A stretch of DNA of 64,000 nucleotides, taken from assembly GCA_017404205.1 (NCBI GenBank), contig JAFRCV010000002.1, positions 114,640 to 178,639 of the forward strand, in the 5' to 3' direction. Each line of letters begins with the position of its first letter. Position 1 is the stretch's first letter. Below the pieces are notes generated by a model. That model saw only the letters and a list, made by a program, of their open reading frames with translations, had not been told where the DNA came from and did not search any database. Shown piece after piece: positions 33,921-42,971 of this stretch. The translations under genes were made by a program, and so were the position numbers. This stretch comes from Erysipelotrichaceae bacterium (lineage in GTDB: Bacteria > Bacillota_I > Bacilli_A > Erysipelotrichales > Erysipelotrichaceae).

Positions 33921-35576
33921 TTATTTAACTATTGCTGATCCACCAATAAATTCTCTAATAATAGAATTATTCACAATTAAGCCATCATCTTCGATGGCTT
34001 TTACTAAGCTTAAATAGCCAAGCATTCTTTGAGCATCAGCATATTCTTTTTCTTCTCTTTTAATTTCTTTTAACAATGGTTCAGCATATTTCTTTAAGAC
34101 ATTCATTTCATAAATACAATTTGAATTAAAGAAAGCATCAGCACTATTGGCTAGTGGGAATATATTATTATCTTCACCAGCTCTTACTTTATGCCACTCA
34201 TTTAATGTCTGTTTAGCTGGACGACCTCTAAATTGATAGTCACGCACAAGTCTTCTAAGCATTCTTGCATCAGTTGTAGGAAAACGATTTATACGATCTA
34301 GAGATATTGGTGAAAAAGGCGAAATGTAGATTTTATAAAAGCCATTGTCTTCAATCTTTTCGGTTAATTTTGGATTAAGGGCATGAATTCCTTCAATGAC
34401 AACAATAGTATCTGAATTTATTTTTGTTTTTCTTTGACCAAATATTTTTTCACCATTTATAAAATCAAAAATCGGAATATCTGTTAATTCACCTTTTAAT
34501 AAACTATTCATCTGTTCACTAAACAAATCAATATCGACAGCACTTAAACTTTCAAAATCTTTTTCACCATTTTCATCAACTTCCATATCTGCACGATCTA
34601 AAAAATAATCATCAGTACCTAAATATAATGTTTTCTTTCCACTAACTTGTAGTTGTATACATAATCTTTTCGCAAATGTTGTCTTACCACTAGATGATGG
34701 ACCACATATTAAGACAATGCGACTTTCTCTTTTTAGAATTTCCTCACTTAATTCATTAATGCGTTTGTTGTGAAGGGCCTCTTGTAGAAGGAATAAATCT
34801 TCATGATTACAGCTTGCTTTTTCATTCATATCAGAAATATATTTTATTCCAGTTATTTTTCCCCAACCATAAGTTTGTTTAAAAGCTTCATATAATATTT
34901 CTTCTTCTTCGTTAGGAAGAATCAATGAAGGATCTTTTTGATGAGGGAAGCGCATTAAAATGCCATGTTTATATTTTCTAAGTTCAAAGTATTTTAAATA
35001 TGATGTAGAAGGAACCATTAATGAATAAAAGATCTGTGTTTCATCATCTAAAGAATAGATAGACAAATCTTGAATGGTTGGCATTGTATCAATGATACGA
35101 TATGTTTCTTCTTGTTTTAATTGTTTAGCGATTCTTTTAGCATTTTTTTGATTGCTCCATTTTTTAATAATGGGAATATCTTTTTCAACTAAAAGCTTCA
35201 TTTGTTTTTCAATTTTTAATAATGTTTCTTCATTAATTTCATAATTAGTGGTTAAATATAAGCCTTTATTGATAGAATTGCGAACAGAAACTTTGTATCT
35301 TTTACCGCATATATCATGTAAAGCTTTTATAAATAAAAGAATCAATGAGTTTTGATATATTAACCAAGTTGCTTGATTTCTAATATCTAGAAACTCAATA
35401 TATGAATCATGCCCAATAATATGGGTCAATGAACGATAAGCATTATCTAATCGACATGCATATATTGGATAGGGCATCTTATCTTTTATGATATTTAAAA
35501 TATCTTCAACTTTTGTGCCGACTTCACATTCAAATGTTGTTTCTTTTAAATTAGGACCACTAACAATAACTTTCAT
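33921..35576 (-). CDS. Nucleoside (uridine) kinase-like protein with TGS and ThrRS-like N-terminal domains
   Basis: A 551-residue cytoplasmic protein. Domain order: TGS/ubiquitin-like domain (1-60), threonyl-tRNA-synthetase second-additional-domain-like region (about 65-215), then a phosphoribulokinase/uridine-kinase P-loop domain from about 280. Walker A is CGPSSSGKTTFAKR; LYLGTDDYFLDR, TIVVIEGIHALNP and the lid RRLVRDYQFRGRPA follow. This architecture is common in Bacillota, and its substrate is not firmly known. It is on the opposite strand to metK and is monocistronic. Confidence 0.88.
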   Translation of the reverse strand: MKVIVSGPNLKETTFECEVGTKVEDILNIIKDKMPYPIYACRLDNAYRSLTHIIGHDSYIEFLDIRNQATWLIYQNSLILLFIKALHDICGKRYKVSVRNSINKGLYLTTNYEINEETLLKIEKQMKLLVEKDIPIIKKWSNQKNAKRIAKQLKQEETYRIIDTMPTIQDLSIYSLDDETQIFYSLMVPSTSYLKYFELRKYKHGILMRFPHQKDPSLILPNEEEEILYEAFKQTYGWGKITGIKYISDMNEKASCNHEDLFLLQEALHNKRINELSEEILKRESRIVLICGPSSSGKTTFAKRLCIQLQVSGKKTLYLGTDDYFLDRADMEVDENGEKDFESLSAVDIDLFSEQMNSLLKGELTDIPIFDFINGEKIFGQRKTKINSDTIVVIEGIHALNPKLTEKIEDNGFYKIYISPFSPISLDRINRFPTTDARMLRRLVRDYQFRGRPAKQTLNEWHKVRAGEDNNIFPLANSADAFFNSNCIYEMNVLKKYAEPLLKEIKREEKEYADAQRMLGYLSLVKAIEDDGLIVNNSIIREFIGGSAIVK

Positions 35577-35641
35577 AATTATATTTTACTATCATTTAAT
35601 ATTATAATTAAATTGTAAAGGTAATTGTGAAGGTGCTAATT

Positions 35642-36421
35642 ATGAAAAAGATCTTAAGCTTGCTATTTGTTTTATTATTGTTATGTGCTTGTACAGGCAA
35701 TAAACCAGAAGAAGTTGAAGTTGTTGAAACACCAAAGACAACAGAAACTGATTTTCCATTTGAAGATATGCTTGGATATTGGGTATCAATGAATGATGGA
35801 GAATATTTAAAGATTTATAAAAATGACAAAGGTTTGTATGCTTTTGAGGAAGGCGATTTTAATTCATTTAATACTGGTGAAATAAATATTAATTCAATAG
35901 AAAAATTAGATGATTGTATGTATTATTTTGAAGTTTCTTATCCAAATATGAATGGATTAATTGGTGATAAGAATATAAACATTGAAGAATTAGACTTTTA
36001 TTACATTTCTGTTGAAGATGAAAAATATGTATATTGTGGACCAGATGAATACCAGGCAAAACTCGCTAGTACTCATACAGTAATAGGAAAGTTTATGGAT
36101 GAATTAAATGGCATCTGGAATAGTGATGATGACAACAACTTTATTAGTTTTGGCACAAACGAAATTGGTGAATATCTAATAGCACCAGGTCTATACGATT
36201 CTGAAGGTGATGGCGCATTTGTTATTGATTCATTTAAAAAACTTGATGGAGAAGTATATGAAGTATGGACACATCATTTAGTAAATGAAGAAGTTGTCTC
36301 ATTTAATATTGACAAGACCAACATCCCTAGTGGCAAATTAAAAGTAAATGGTATAAATTATCATTTTGGTGGATATGGATTTGATGAAGCATATGAAGAA
36401 TATGCAGCAAGATTTCATTAG
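35642..36421 (+). CDS. Putative lipoprotein
   Basis: A 259-residue acidic lipoprotein with signal MKKILSLLFVLLLLCAC (lipobox LCAC). Two halves have similar outlines (MLGYWVSMNDGEYLKIYKND; LNGIWNSDDDNNFISFGTNE), suggesting two copies of a lipocalin/DUF-like beta domain that binds an unknown ligand. The start at 35642 has AAGGTG six bases upstream; an upstream GTG at 35627 would put extra residues before the signal peptide. A TATAAT at 35603-35608 is the likely -10. The following 198 bases hold no other gene. Confidence 0.68.
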   Translation: MKKILSLLFVLLLLCACTGNKPEEVEVVETPKTTETDFPFEDMLGYWVSMNDGEYLKIYKNDKGLYAFEEGDFNSFNTGEININSIEKLDDCMYYFEVSYPNMNGLIGDKNINIEELDFYYISVEDEKYVYCGPDEYQAKLASTHTVIGKFMDELNGIWNSDDDNNFISFGTNEIGEYLIAPGLYDSEGDGAFVIDSFKKLDGEVYEVWTHHLVNEEVVSFNIDKTNIPSGKLKVNGINYHFGGYGFDEAYEEYAARFH

Positions 36422-36577
36422 AAGTAACTAATGATATTTAAAGGAAAATCTCAAAGAATATTCAAATATAAACAATAAAATAAGCAGCGATTTCTTTATA
36501 TCAATAAGATCAAAAATAAAATGCATATATCTTAAAGATTATGCATCTATAAAAACTATAAGTCTTTATTTAGCAAT

Positions 36578-36606
36578 AATAAAAGAAGCCATTAGGCTTC
36601 TTTATA
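36578..36606 (-). terminator. Terminator of the YtxH-like gene
   Basis: Stem AAAGAAGCC / GGCTTCTTT with loop ATTA (36582-36603); the T-rich tail (TTTATTATT) appears when read on the minus strand. The bases 36422-36577 show no gene. Confidence 0.7.
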
Positions 36607-36619
36607 ATTTAAGTAAATA

Positions 36620-37012
36620 TTAGTCTTCTTTGCCATCAAAGATATCGTTTACACCATCCTTGAATTCATTTGCTATCTTGCTAGCTTTTTCAAGGGCTTC
36701 TCCAGACTTAATTTCATCAACTGTTTTATTGAATTGTTCAGTTACATTCTTTTGGAATTCTCCTGATTTTACATCTTCAACTGTCTTATTAGCGAAATCA
36801 GTTACTTTTTTAGCAGCTGTATCAGCCTTATTTGCGATATCACCAGATTTTACATCTTCGATTAAGCTATCAATTTTTTCTTTTGCAACATCTAAGATAT
36901 CTGCATCTCTTTCCTTTGCTTCTCTTTCAAGCTTAACAATTGCAGCTACGGCACCAGCTATTGCTGCCGCACCAACTAAAACACCTAAACGATTTTTTCT
37001 TCTTTTTGCCAC
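36620..37012 (-). CDS. YtxH-like membrane-anchored helical protein
   Basis: A 130-residue protein: basic start MAKRRKNRLG, one glycine/alanine-rich transmembrane helix (VLVGAAAIAGAVAAIV), then a long amphipathic helix. The tail contains three imperfect repeats built round VKSGDIANK, VKSGEFQKN and IKSGEALEK, spaced about 23-25 residues. This is the plan of YtxH/apolipoprotein-like stress-associated proteins; no enzymatic role is indicated. AGGAGG precedes the ATG at the minus strand. It is divergent from the signalling operon that starts at 37136. Confidence 0.72.
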   Translation of the reverse strand: MAKRRKNRLGVLVGAAAIAGAVAAIVKLEREAKERDADILDVAKEKIDSLIEDVKSGDIANKADTAAKKVTDFANKTVEDVKSGEFQKNVTEQFNKTVDEIKSGEALEKASKIANEFKDGVNDIFDGKED

Positions 37013-37135
37013 AAGCGGGTACCTCCTTAACTTTATTTTACTATATCTAAAAAGGAAAATATGCTAATAATATGCTAAATATATATTTATTTTTTAGTAA
37101 AATATAATTGTTAAATAATGAAGGAAGGCATAATT

Positions 37136-37435
37136 ATGAATGTAACAAAAACAATAAGCGATGGTAAAGAACTTGTTAAAGTTGAAGGTAGATTAGACTC
37201 TGTAAACGCAAGTCAACTTGAAGCTTCTGTAAAAGAAGGATTAGATGAAATTTCTGAATTAGAATTTGATTTTTCTAAATTAGATTATATTTCGAGTGCA
37301 GGATTAAGAATACTTCTATCAACGCTTAAATCACTAAATGCAAAGGGTGGAAGCATGTATTTAAGTGGATGTAATGATACTATTTTAGAAATACTAGAAG
37401 TTACAGGATTTAAGGATATCCTAAATATAAGATAG
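37136..37435 (+). CDS. STAS-domain anti-sigma-factor antagonist-like protein
   Basis: A 99-residue single STAS domain. The phosphorylatable site is in LDYISSAGLRILLSTLKSL, the SpoIIAA/RsbV signature with its conserved Ser. Start at 37136 because GAAGGAAGG precedes it; an earlier ATG at 37118 has no ribosome binding site. TATAAT (37103-37108) is the likely promoter -10 of the operon. It should be phosphorylated by the RsbW-like domain and dephosphorylated by the PP2C domain of the next gene, which begins one base after its stop. No sigma factor is nearby. Confidence 0.93.
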   Translation: MNVTKTISDGKELVKVEGRLDSVNASQLEASVKEGLDEISELEFDFSKLDYISSAGLRILLSTLKSLNAKGGSMYLSGCNDTILEILEVTGFKDILNIR

Positions 37436-37436
37436 C

Positions 37437-39533
37437 ATGCCTAAAAAAAGTGTTAGAGAAATGAACTTCTTTGAAAGAATGCATTATTCATTGAGTTCAA
37501 AGATGTTTCATACAATATTAATGTTTTCAATTATTCTTAGTTTAGTAGCTGTCAGTTTTGGCTTTTTTCTATACACAAGAGCGATTAGAAATAGATATGC
37601 AGATAAGGCCTATACTTTATCAGCAAATGTATCATTAGCTTTAGATAAAGATTTAATAGCTAACTATATAACAGAAACAAAAAAGATATATGTCGGATTA
37701 GACCAAAATACAAAAGAAGATATAAATAGCGCTTCATATTTAAATAGTTTTAAGCGGCTTAAAGATGAGAATTATGATAAAGTATTATCTTTATTAGAAG
37801 AATTCGCTACTAAAAATGAAGCTGACAGTATAATTATTGGATATGGCGTCAACAATAAATTTATTAATATTTTCAGTGTCAACAAAGATGGTCTTGTAAA
37901 TGAGCCTGGCTTTACACAAGTGATTGAAGAAGAACAACAAAATATAATTGAAACATTAAATCAAAATATTCCTATCTTCAATGTTCAAAGTGATAATTTT
38001 TACTGTCTGGGGAATACTTTCTTAAATACTAGTGCAGGCAGCGCAAGCATCGTAACTTATTTTTCATTAAATGATGTTGTTAGATTAAGTAGAGCCTTCT
38101 TATTACAATATTTCATTGTTTTATTTGTAGTAACAGCAATCATTGATTATTTCATTGTTAGAAAAATGAAAAAGACGGTTGTTAAGCCTATTGTCGCTTT
38201 AAATGAAGCGGCAAGAGATTACATGATGGACAATGATTATAATGTAATGCATTTTTCAAATGTTGATATTCATAGTGGTGACGAAATTGAAAGTTTAGCA
38301 CTTATAATGTCTGATATGGAAAAAAAGATTGCTAAACATGTTCAAGATATTGTAAAAATAAATGGCGAAAAAGAAAAAATGGGTGCAGAGTTAAATGTTG
38401 CATCACAAATTCAAGAAGGTATGTTGCCTAATATTTTTCCAGCTTTCCCTGATAGAAGTGAGTTTGAAATATATGCATCGATGCATACAGCAAAAGAAGT
38501 TGGTGGTGACTTCTATGACTTCTTCTTAATAGATGATGACCATTTAGCAACCGTAATTGCTGATGTATCTGGTAAGGGAATTCCAGCGGCTTTATTTATG
38601 ATGGCAAGTAAAATTGTTATAAACAATTTATCAACCATTGGTATCAATGATCCTGGCGAAATATTAAGAGAAGTAAATAATCGTATTGTTAAGAATAATC
38701 CAGTAGAAATGTTTGTGACCGTATGGCTTGGCATTTTAGAGATATCAACTGGTAAATTAAAAGCTGCAAATGCGGGACATGAGTATCCATGTCTATGCAA
38801 GAGCGGCGGCAAATATGAAATGGTTAAAGATAAACACGGTTTAGTTATAGGTGGTATTGAAAATTGTAAATATCAAACTTACGAATTACAACTAAATCCT
38901 GGTGATAGTTTCTTTGTATATACTGATGGCGTTCCTGAAGCTACTAACGCAAAGAATGAACTATTTGGAAATGAGAGATTACTGTCAGCATTAAATGATG
39001 ATCCTTCATATTCAGTGGTTGAACTTTTAGATCATGTAAAAGAAAGAGTTGATGGCTTTGTGAAAGAAGCACCAAGATTTGATGATATAACAATGTTGGC
39101 TTTAAGATATTTCGGAAAAGAAACAGACGAATTAACAATTGATGCCAATATTGAAAATATACCAACTGTTACAGCTTTTGTTGATAAAAAATTAGAGGCA
39201 TTAAATTGTCCTGAAAAAGTTCAAAGACAAATAGCCATCGCTATAGATGAACTATTCAGCAATGTTGCTAAATATGCATATAGAGATAGTGATGGTGGAA
39301 ACATTACAGTAAGAGTTAAAGGTGAAGAAAATCCTAAGAGCATTACAATTAGCTTCATTGACAATGGCAAAGAATTTAATCCATTAGATAATAAAGAGCC
39401 TGACATAAGTTTAGCTGCTGAAGATAGAGAAATTGGCGGGCTTGGCATATATCTAGTTAAAAAGACAATGGATGATATTAGTTATGAATATGTAAATAAT
39501 CAAAATGTATTAACAATCAAGAAAGGCTTTTAA
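37437..39533 (+). CDS. Membrane PP2C (SpoIIE-type) phosphatase fused to RsbW-like ATPase
   Basis: A 698-residue signalling protein. Helix 1 (24-46), an extracytoplasmic sensor (about 50-215), helix 2 (220-241), HAMP linker (242-300), PP2C phosphatase (about 320-560: GGDFYD, VIADVSGKGIPAALFM, YTDGVPEATN and RFDDITML carry the metal Asp residues) and a C-terminal HATPase_c domain (570-698: IAIDELFSNVAKYAY, FIDNGKEFNP, GGLGIYLVKK). One protein thus has both the phosphatase and the kinase of a partner-switch cycle acting on STAS proteins. The stop is one base before the HD gene. Confidence 0.93.
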   Translation: MPKKSVREMNFFERMHYSLSSKMFHTILMFSIILSLVAVSFGFFLYTRAIRNRYADKAYTLSANVSLALDKDLIANYITETKKIYVGLDQNTKEDINSASYLNSFKRLKDENYDKVLSLLEEFATKNEADSIIIGYGVNNKFINIFSVNKDGLVNEPGFTQVIEEEQQNIIETLNQNIPIFNVQSDNFYCLGNTFLNTSAGSASIVTYFSLNDVVRLSRAFLLQYFIVLFVVTAIIDYFIVRKMKKTVVKPIVALNEAARDYMMDNDYNVMHFSNVDIHSGDEIESLALIMSDMEKKIAKHVQDIVKINGEKEKMGAELNVASQIQEGMLPNIFPAFPDRSEFEIYASMHTAKEVGGDFYDFFLIDDDHLATVIADVSGKGIPAALFMMASKIVINNLSTIGINDPGEILREVNNRIVKNNPVEMFVTVWLGILEISTGKLKAANAGHEYPCLCKSGGKYEMVKDKHGLVIGGIENCKYQTYELQLNPGDSFFVYTDGVPEATNAKNELFGNERLLSALNDDPSYSVVELLDHVKERVDGFVKEAPRFDDITMLALRYFGKETDELTIDANIENIPTVTAFVDKKLEALNCPEKVQRQIAIAIDELFSNVAKYAYRDSDGGNITVRVKGEENPKSITISFIDNGKEFNPLDNKEPDISLAAEDREIGGLGIYLVKKTMDDISYEYVNNQNVLTIKKGF

Positions 39534-39534
39534 G

Positions 39535-40104
39535 ATGGATCAAAGTTTATTTAATGATGCCTTAATATTTGCAAGAGATGCCCACAATGGAGTAACAAGA
39601 AAAAAGAGCAGTGTTCCTTTTCTTATTCATCCAATGGAAGTGGCAACAATCGTAGCAACTATTTCCGAAAGCCAAGAATTATTAGCTGCTGCTTTGTTGC
39701 ATGATACGGTTGAAGATGCTGAAGTTTCTTTAGAAGAAATAAAAGAAAGATTTGGTGAAAAGGTATATGAACTTGTTAAATCAGAAACAGAAGATAAGCA
39801 TCGTGATATGTTACCTGAAGATTCTTGGCAATTAAGAAAAGAAGAATCTTTAGAAGAACTAAAGAATAGTAATAGTTTAGAAATTAAAATATTATGGTTA
39901 GCAGATAAGTTAGCTAATATGCGTTCTTTCTATCGTGCATATATGAAAAAAGGAAGCAGTTTATGGGAAGACTATCATCAAAAAGACCCTTCTAAACAAG
40001 CATGGTATTATCGTAAAGTTTTGGAATATACAAATGAACTTAGCGAAACAATGGCATATAAAGAATTAGAACAATTAGTTAATTTAGTATTCAAAGGAGA
40101 ATGA
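39535..40104 (+). CDS. HD-domain (p)ppGpp hydrolase-like protein (MESH1 type)
   Basis: A 189-residue single HD domain without synthetase or regulatory domains. The manganese site resembles the SpoT/RelA/MESH1 hydrolase set: His32 in FLIHPMEVA, His56-Asp57 in LLHDTVEDAEV and Asp124 in LWLADKLANM. Likely activity is hydrolysis of (p)ppGpp or NADPH-like nucleotides; this is inference from family. AAAGG precedes ATG 39535, one base after the phosphatase gene, linking it to the partner-switch operon. Confidence 0.86.
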   Translation: MDQSLFNDALIFARDAHNGVTRKKSSVPFLIHPMEVATIVATISESQELLAAALLHDTVEDAEVSLEEIKERFGEKVYELVKSETEDKHRDMLPEDSWQLRKEESLEELKNSNSLEIKILWLADKLANMRSFYRAYMKKGSSLWEDYHQKDPSKQAWYYRKVLEYTNELSETMAYKELEQLVNLVFKGE

Positions 40105-40105
40105 G

Positions 40106-41287
40106 ATGTCAACAATTAATTTTAAAAATGATGATGGAATTTTAACTATTTATTTAGCTGGGCATATTGATTCTAATAATGCTGGTGAAATTGAAGCAGA
40201 AATTACGAAGATTGTAGATGAAAACAAACCTTCAAACATTATTATTGATGCTGCAAATCTAGAGTATATTTCTAGTGCAGGATTAAGAATTGTTTTACGT
40301 TTAAAGAAGAATTATCCAGATATTAAAGTAATAGAACTAAGTAGTGAAGTATATGAAATATTTGAAATTACTGGCTTTAGTGAAATGATGGATATTCAAA
40401 AAGCATATCGTAAGATATCAGTTGAAGGTTGTGAAGTAATTGGACAGGGTGCCAATGGCAAGGTATATCGCATTGATCAAGATACAATTGTCAAAGAGTA
40501 TTTTAATGCCGATGCCTTACCAGACATTAAAAGAGAAAGAGAATTAGCTAGAACAGCTCTAATTCTTGGCATCCCAACTGCAATTCCATATGATGTTGTA
40601 AAAGTTGGAAATGGATATGGTTCTGTATTTGAATTATTAAATGCAAAATCTTTCGCAAAGATTATTATTTCTGAACCAGAAAAACTTGATGATGTTGTTA
40701 AAATGTCTGTTGAATTATTAAAGAAGATTCATTCAACATATGTTAAACCAGGTCTAATGCCAAGAATGAAAGATGTAGCTGTTAATTGGGTTGAATTCTT
40801 AAAAGATTATTTAGATGCAGATAAATATGACAAATTTATTAGAATGGTAAAGGAAGTACCAGAAACAGATACAATGCTTCATGGTGATTATCATATTAAA
40901 AATGTTATGTTACAAGATGGCGAAGTATTGTTAATTGATATGGATACATTATGTGTTGGCCATCCAATTTTTGAATTTGCATCTATCTTTAATGCTTATC
41001 AAGGATATAGCGAATTAGATCATCTTAATATTGAAAAATTCTTAGGTATAAGTTTTGAACAAGGCAAACAGTTCTGGGATAAAACTGTAGATTTATATTT
41101 TGATGATAAGACAAAAGAAGAAAAAGAGGAAATCAAAAAGATGGCAATGATTATTGGCTATGCAAGAAATATGCGTAGAACAATAAGAAGAAACGGCTTT
41201 GATACAGATAGTGGAAAAGCTCTAATTGAACATTGTAAAAATCGCATAAATGAATTATTAGATGAAGTAGATAGACTATATTATTAA
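40106..41287 (+). CDS. STAS domain fused to APH-type kinase
   Basis: A 393-residue fusion. Residues 1-105 are a STAS domain with the switch site LEYISSAGLRIVLRLKKNYP. From about 110 an aminoglycoside-phosphotransferase/eukaryotic-like kinase fold follows: GQGANGKVYRI (glycine loop), IVKEYF (Lys), HGDYHIKNVML (catalytic loop) and LLIDMDTLCVG (metal Asp). The kinase half resembles TIGR02172-type putative kinases, whose substrate is not established. The STAS half would let the phosphatase/RsbW-like protein control the kinase. The ATG follows AAAGGAG, one base after the HD gene. Confidence 0.9.
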   Translation: MSTINFKNDDGILTIYLAGHIDSNNAGEIEAEITKIVDENKPSNIIIDAANLEYISSAGLRIVLRLKKNYPDIKVIELSSEVYEIFEITGFSEMMDIQKAYRKISVEGCEVIGQGANGKVYRIDQDTIVKEYFNADALPDIKRERELARTALILGIPTAIPYDVVKVGNGYGSVFELLNAKSFAKIIISEPEKLDDVVKMSVELLKKIHSTYVKPGLMPRMKDVAVNWVEFLKDYLDADKYDKFIRMVKEVPETDTMLHGDYHIKNVMLQDGEVLLIDMDTLCVGHPIFEFASIFNAYQGYSELDHLNIEKFLGISFEQGKQFWDKTVDLYFDDKTKEEKEEIKKMAMIIGYARNMRRTIRRNGFDTDSGKALIEHCKNRINELLDEVDRLYY

Positions 41288-41288
41288 T

Positions 41289-41831
41289 ATGCAAAATATT
41301 ATTCTATATTTAATTATTATCGCTAATATTGTTGTTTATTATCTAACTTATACAGAAAAATTAAGTTTAGGAAGATTAGCTGATTCTTATAGCACGACAT
41401 TAAGACATAAACAATATTATCGATTAATTACTAGTGCGTTTTGTCACAAGAATATCATTCATTTAGTTTTAAATATGATAGCTCTTTATAATGTTGGGAC
41501 ATCAATTATTTTCTATTATGGACCAATATTATTTGTGATAATCTATTTTGTGACAATGATAGCGGGAGAAATACTGTCATTATTGATACATCATAACCAA
41601 GGTCAAGACGATTTATATAGTGTAGGTTCATCTGGCGCTATATGTGGTCTTATTGGTGCAATATTAATGTTGTATGCATATAATTTTGGAATATTAAATG
41701 CCTTTAGGTCTTTATCAACAACATTAATATACTTAGTAGTTATGTCATTTTTACCACAAGTTGATGGTGTATCTCATATATGTTGTTTAGCAGTTGGTGT
41801 AGCTGTAGCTTATTTATTAATGTTAATCTAA
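41289..41831 (+). CDS. Rhomboid-family intramembrane serine protease
   Basis: A 180-residue six-helix membrane protein. HKNIIHLVLNMIALYNVG is the family helix 2 motif; GSSGAICGLIGA holds the nucleophile Ser, and GVSHICCLAVGV the catalytic His. The dyad is complete, so it is probably an active protease cleaving membrane proteins. It starts one base after the STAS-kinase gene and overlaps the next lipoprotein start by one base. The substrate is unknown; a link with the signalling operon is positional. Confidence 0.9.
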   Translation: MQNIILYLIIIANIVVYYLTYTEKLSLGRLADSYSTTLRHKQYYRLITSAFCHKNIIHLVLNMIALYNVGTSIIFYYGPILFVIIYFVTMIAGEILSLLIHHNQGQDDLYSVGSSGAICGLIGAILMLYAYNFGILNAFRSLSTTLIYLVVMSFLPQVDGVSHICCLAVGVAVAYLLMLI

Positions 41832-42280
41832 TGAAAAAAATATTATTTATATTATTACTATTATTACTTACATCTTGTGGCACAAAAAGAAGTTCTTTTT
41901 ATGAGCTTAAATATAATGATTCAAGCGTAGTAGTAGGTTATGACAACATATCAATTGTTGAAAATGATGAATATATAGATTCGTATTCTTATTATTTGAA
42001 CAAAAAAGATGAACCCATCTTAAGTAAGCTAGTCTTATATGTAGATGACTTAGATAATAAGAATATTTATATTGATAACTATTTATTAAATGAAGGTATT
42101 AAAGAAACATGTGTAAGCTTAAAAGGAGAATTGATAGATCATAATGGCTATGCATGTTTAATAAATAAAACAGTTAATAAAAGAGAAAACTATATCTTAA
42201 TATATGGTGATATTTTAGCAGATGATATCAACAAGATTAACAGGATTGAAGTTTATTATGATGTAGATAATGGTCAATAG
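41831..42280 (+). CDS. Small putative lipoprotein
   Basis: A 149-residue protein with signal MKKILFILLLLLLTSC (lipobox LTSC). The mature part is acidic and beta-rich (SSVVVGYDNISIVENDEYID, KLVLYVDDLDNKNIYI). I recognise no family. The start at 41831 is chosen because it gives a canonical lipoprotein signal and overlaps the rhomboid stop by one base; a longer frame from 41780 has no such signal. It ends the signalling operon. Confidence 0.7.
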   Translation: MKKILFILLLLLLTSCGTKRSSFYELKYNDSSVVVGYDNISIVENDEYIDSYSYYLNKKDEPILSKLVLYVDDLDNKNIYIDNYLLNEGIKETCVSLKGELIDHNGYACLINKTVNKRENYILIYGDILADDINKINRIEVYYDVDNGQ

Positions 42281-42319
42281 AAACGGTGTTATAATTAAGA
42301 TACTAAAAGGAGTAATATA

Positions 42320-42919
42320 ATGGCAAACAATGATATAAGTTCTTTATTAGGACAATTATTAAGTTCAAATACTTTAAATGAAATTTCAAAAACAGTTGGC
42401 GTTAGTAAAAAGGACACAAAGAATGTCTTAGTTGATGCTTTGCCACAATTATTAAATGGTGCTAATAATCAAGTTATAAGTTCATCAACTGTTAGTGGCT
42501 TCTTAAATGCTTTAACAAAGCATGCAAGTGATGATAGCTCAAATATCACAAACTTCTTTAGTAGTATTGATTTAGCTGATGGTGGCAAGATTGTTAAGCA
42601 TTTATTAGGTGGCGATACAGAAAAAATAGAAGAAAAGGTAGCTAAAAGTTCTGGCGTTGATGTAAGTAAAGTAGGAGCTATTCTTTCATCTGTAGCACCA
42701 TTATTATTGACACTTCTTGGTAAACAAGTAGCTACTAATAAAAAAGAAGACAGTGAAAACGCAAGTGTTGATTTACTAAGTTCATTACTTGGTGGTGCAA
42801 ACAACAGTGTTGATTTTGCGGGACTTGCATCTAGTTTCCTTAAAACTTCAGATAATAAAAAAGACAATAATGATTTATTGTCTAATGTAGCTGGTATTGT
42901 AGGCAAATTATTAAAATAA
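42320..42919 (+). CDS. DUF937-like helical protein
   Basis: A 199-residue soluble protein rich in Ser, Asn, Leu. The pattern of repeated LLGQLLSSN, LLNGANNQ, HLLGGDTEKI and LLSSLLGGANNS blocks, with alternating hydrophobic helices, resembles DUF937 proteins of unknown function. A Shine-Dalgarno (AAAAGGAG) precedes ATG 42320. It is expressed alone: the previous operon ends 39 bases upstream and a terminator follows. Confidence 0.7.
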   Translation: MANNDISSLLGQLLSSNTLNEISKTVGVSKKDTKNVLVDALPQLLNGANNQVISSSTVSGFLNALTKHASDDSSNITNFFSSIDLADGGKIVKHLLGGDTEKIEEKVAKSSGVDVSKVGAILSSVAPLLLTLLGKQVATNKKEDSENASVDLLSSLLGGANNSVDFAGLASSFLKTSDNKKDNNDLLSNVAGIVGKLLK

Positions 42920-42943
42920 AATAATTATTTAAATAGCTAAACT

Positions 42944-42970
42944 AAAAGGCAACTTGTGTTGCCTTTTATT
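42944..42970. terminator. Bidirectional terminator
   Basis: Ten-base-pair stem AAAAGGCAAC / GTTGCCTTTT with loop TTGT, between the convergent DUF937-like gene and the minus-strand helical protein. Confidence 0.8.
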
Positions 42971-42971
42971 A

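Noticed and set aside
35627..35641. GTG start of the lipoprotein at 35627
   Set aside because: It would place extra residues before a canonical signal peptide; AAGGTG fits ATG 35642.
36630..37067. 145-residue plus-strand reading frame
   Set aside because: Ser/Ala-rich antisense shadow of the YtxH-like gene, with no homology pattern or ribosome binding site.
42469..42906. 145-residue minus-strand reading frame
   Set aside because: Antisense of the DUF937-like gene, a low-complexity Ser/Leu sequence, without start signals.
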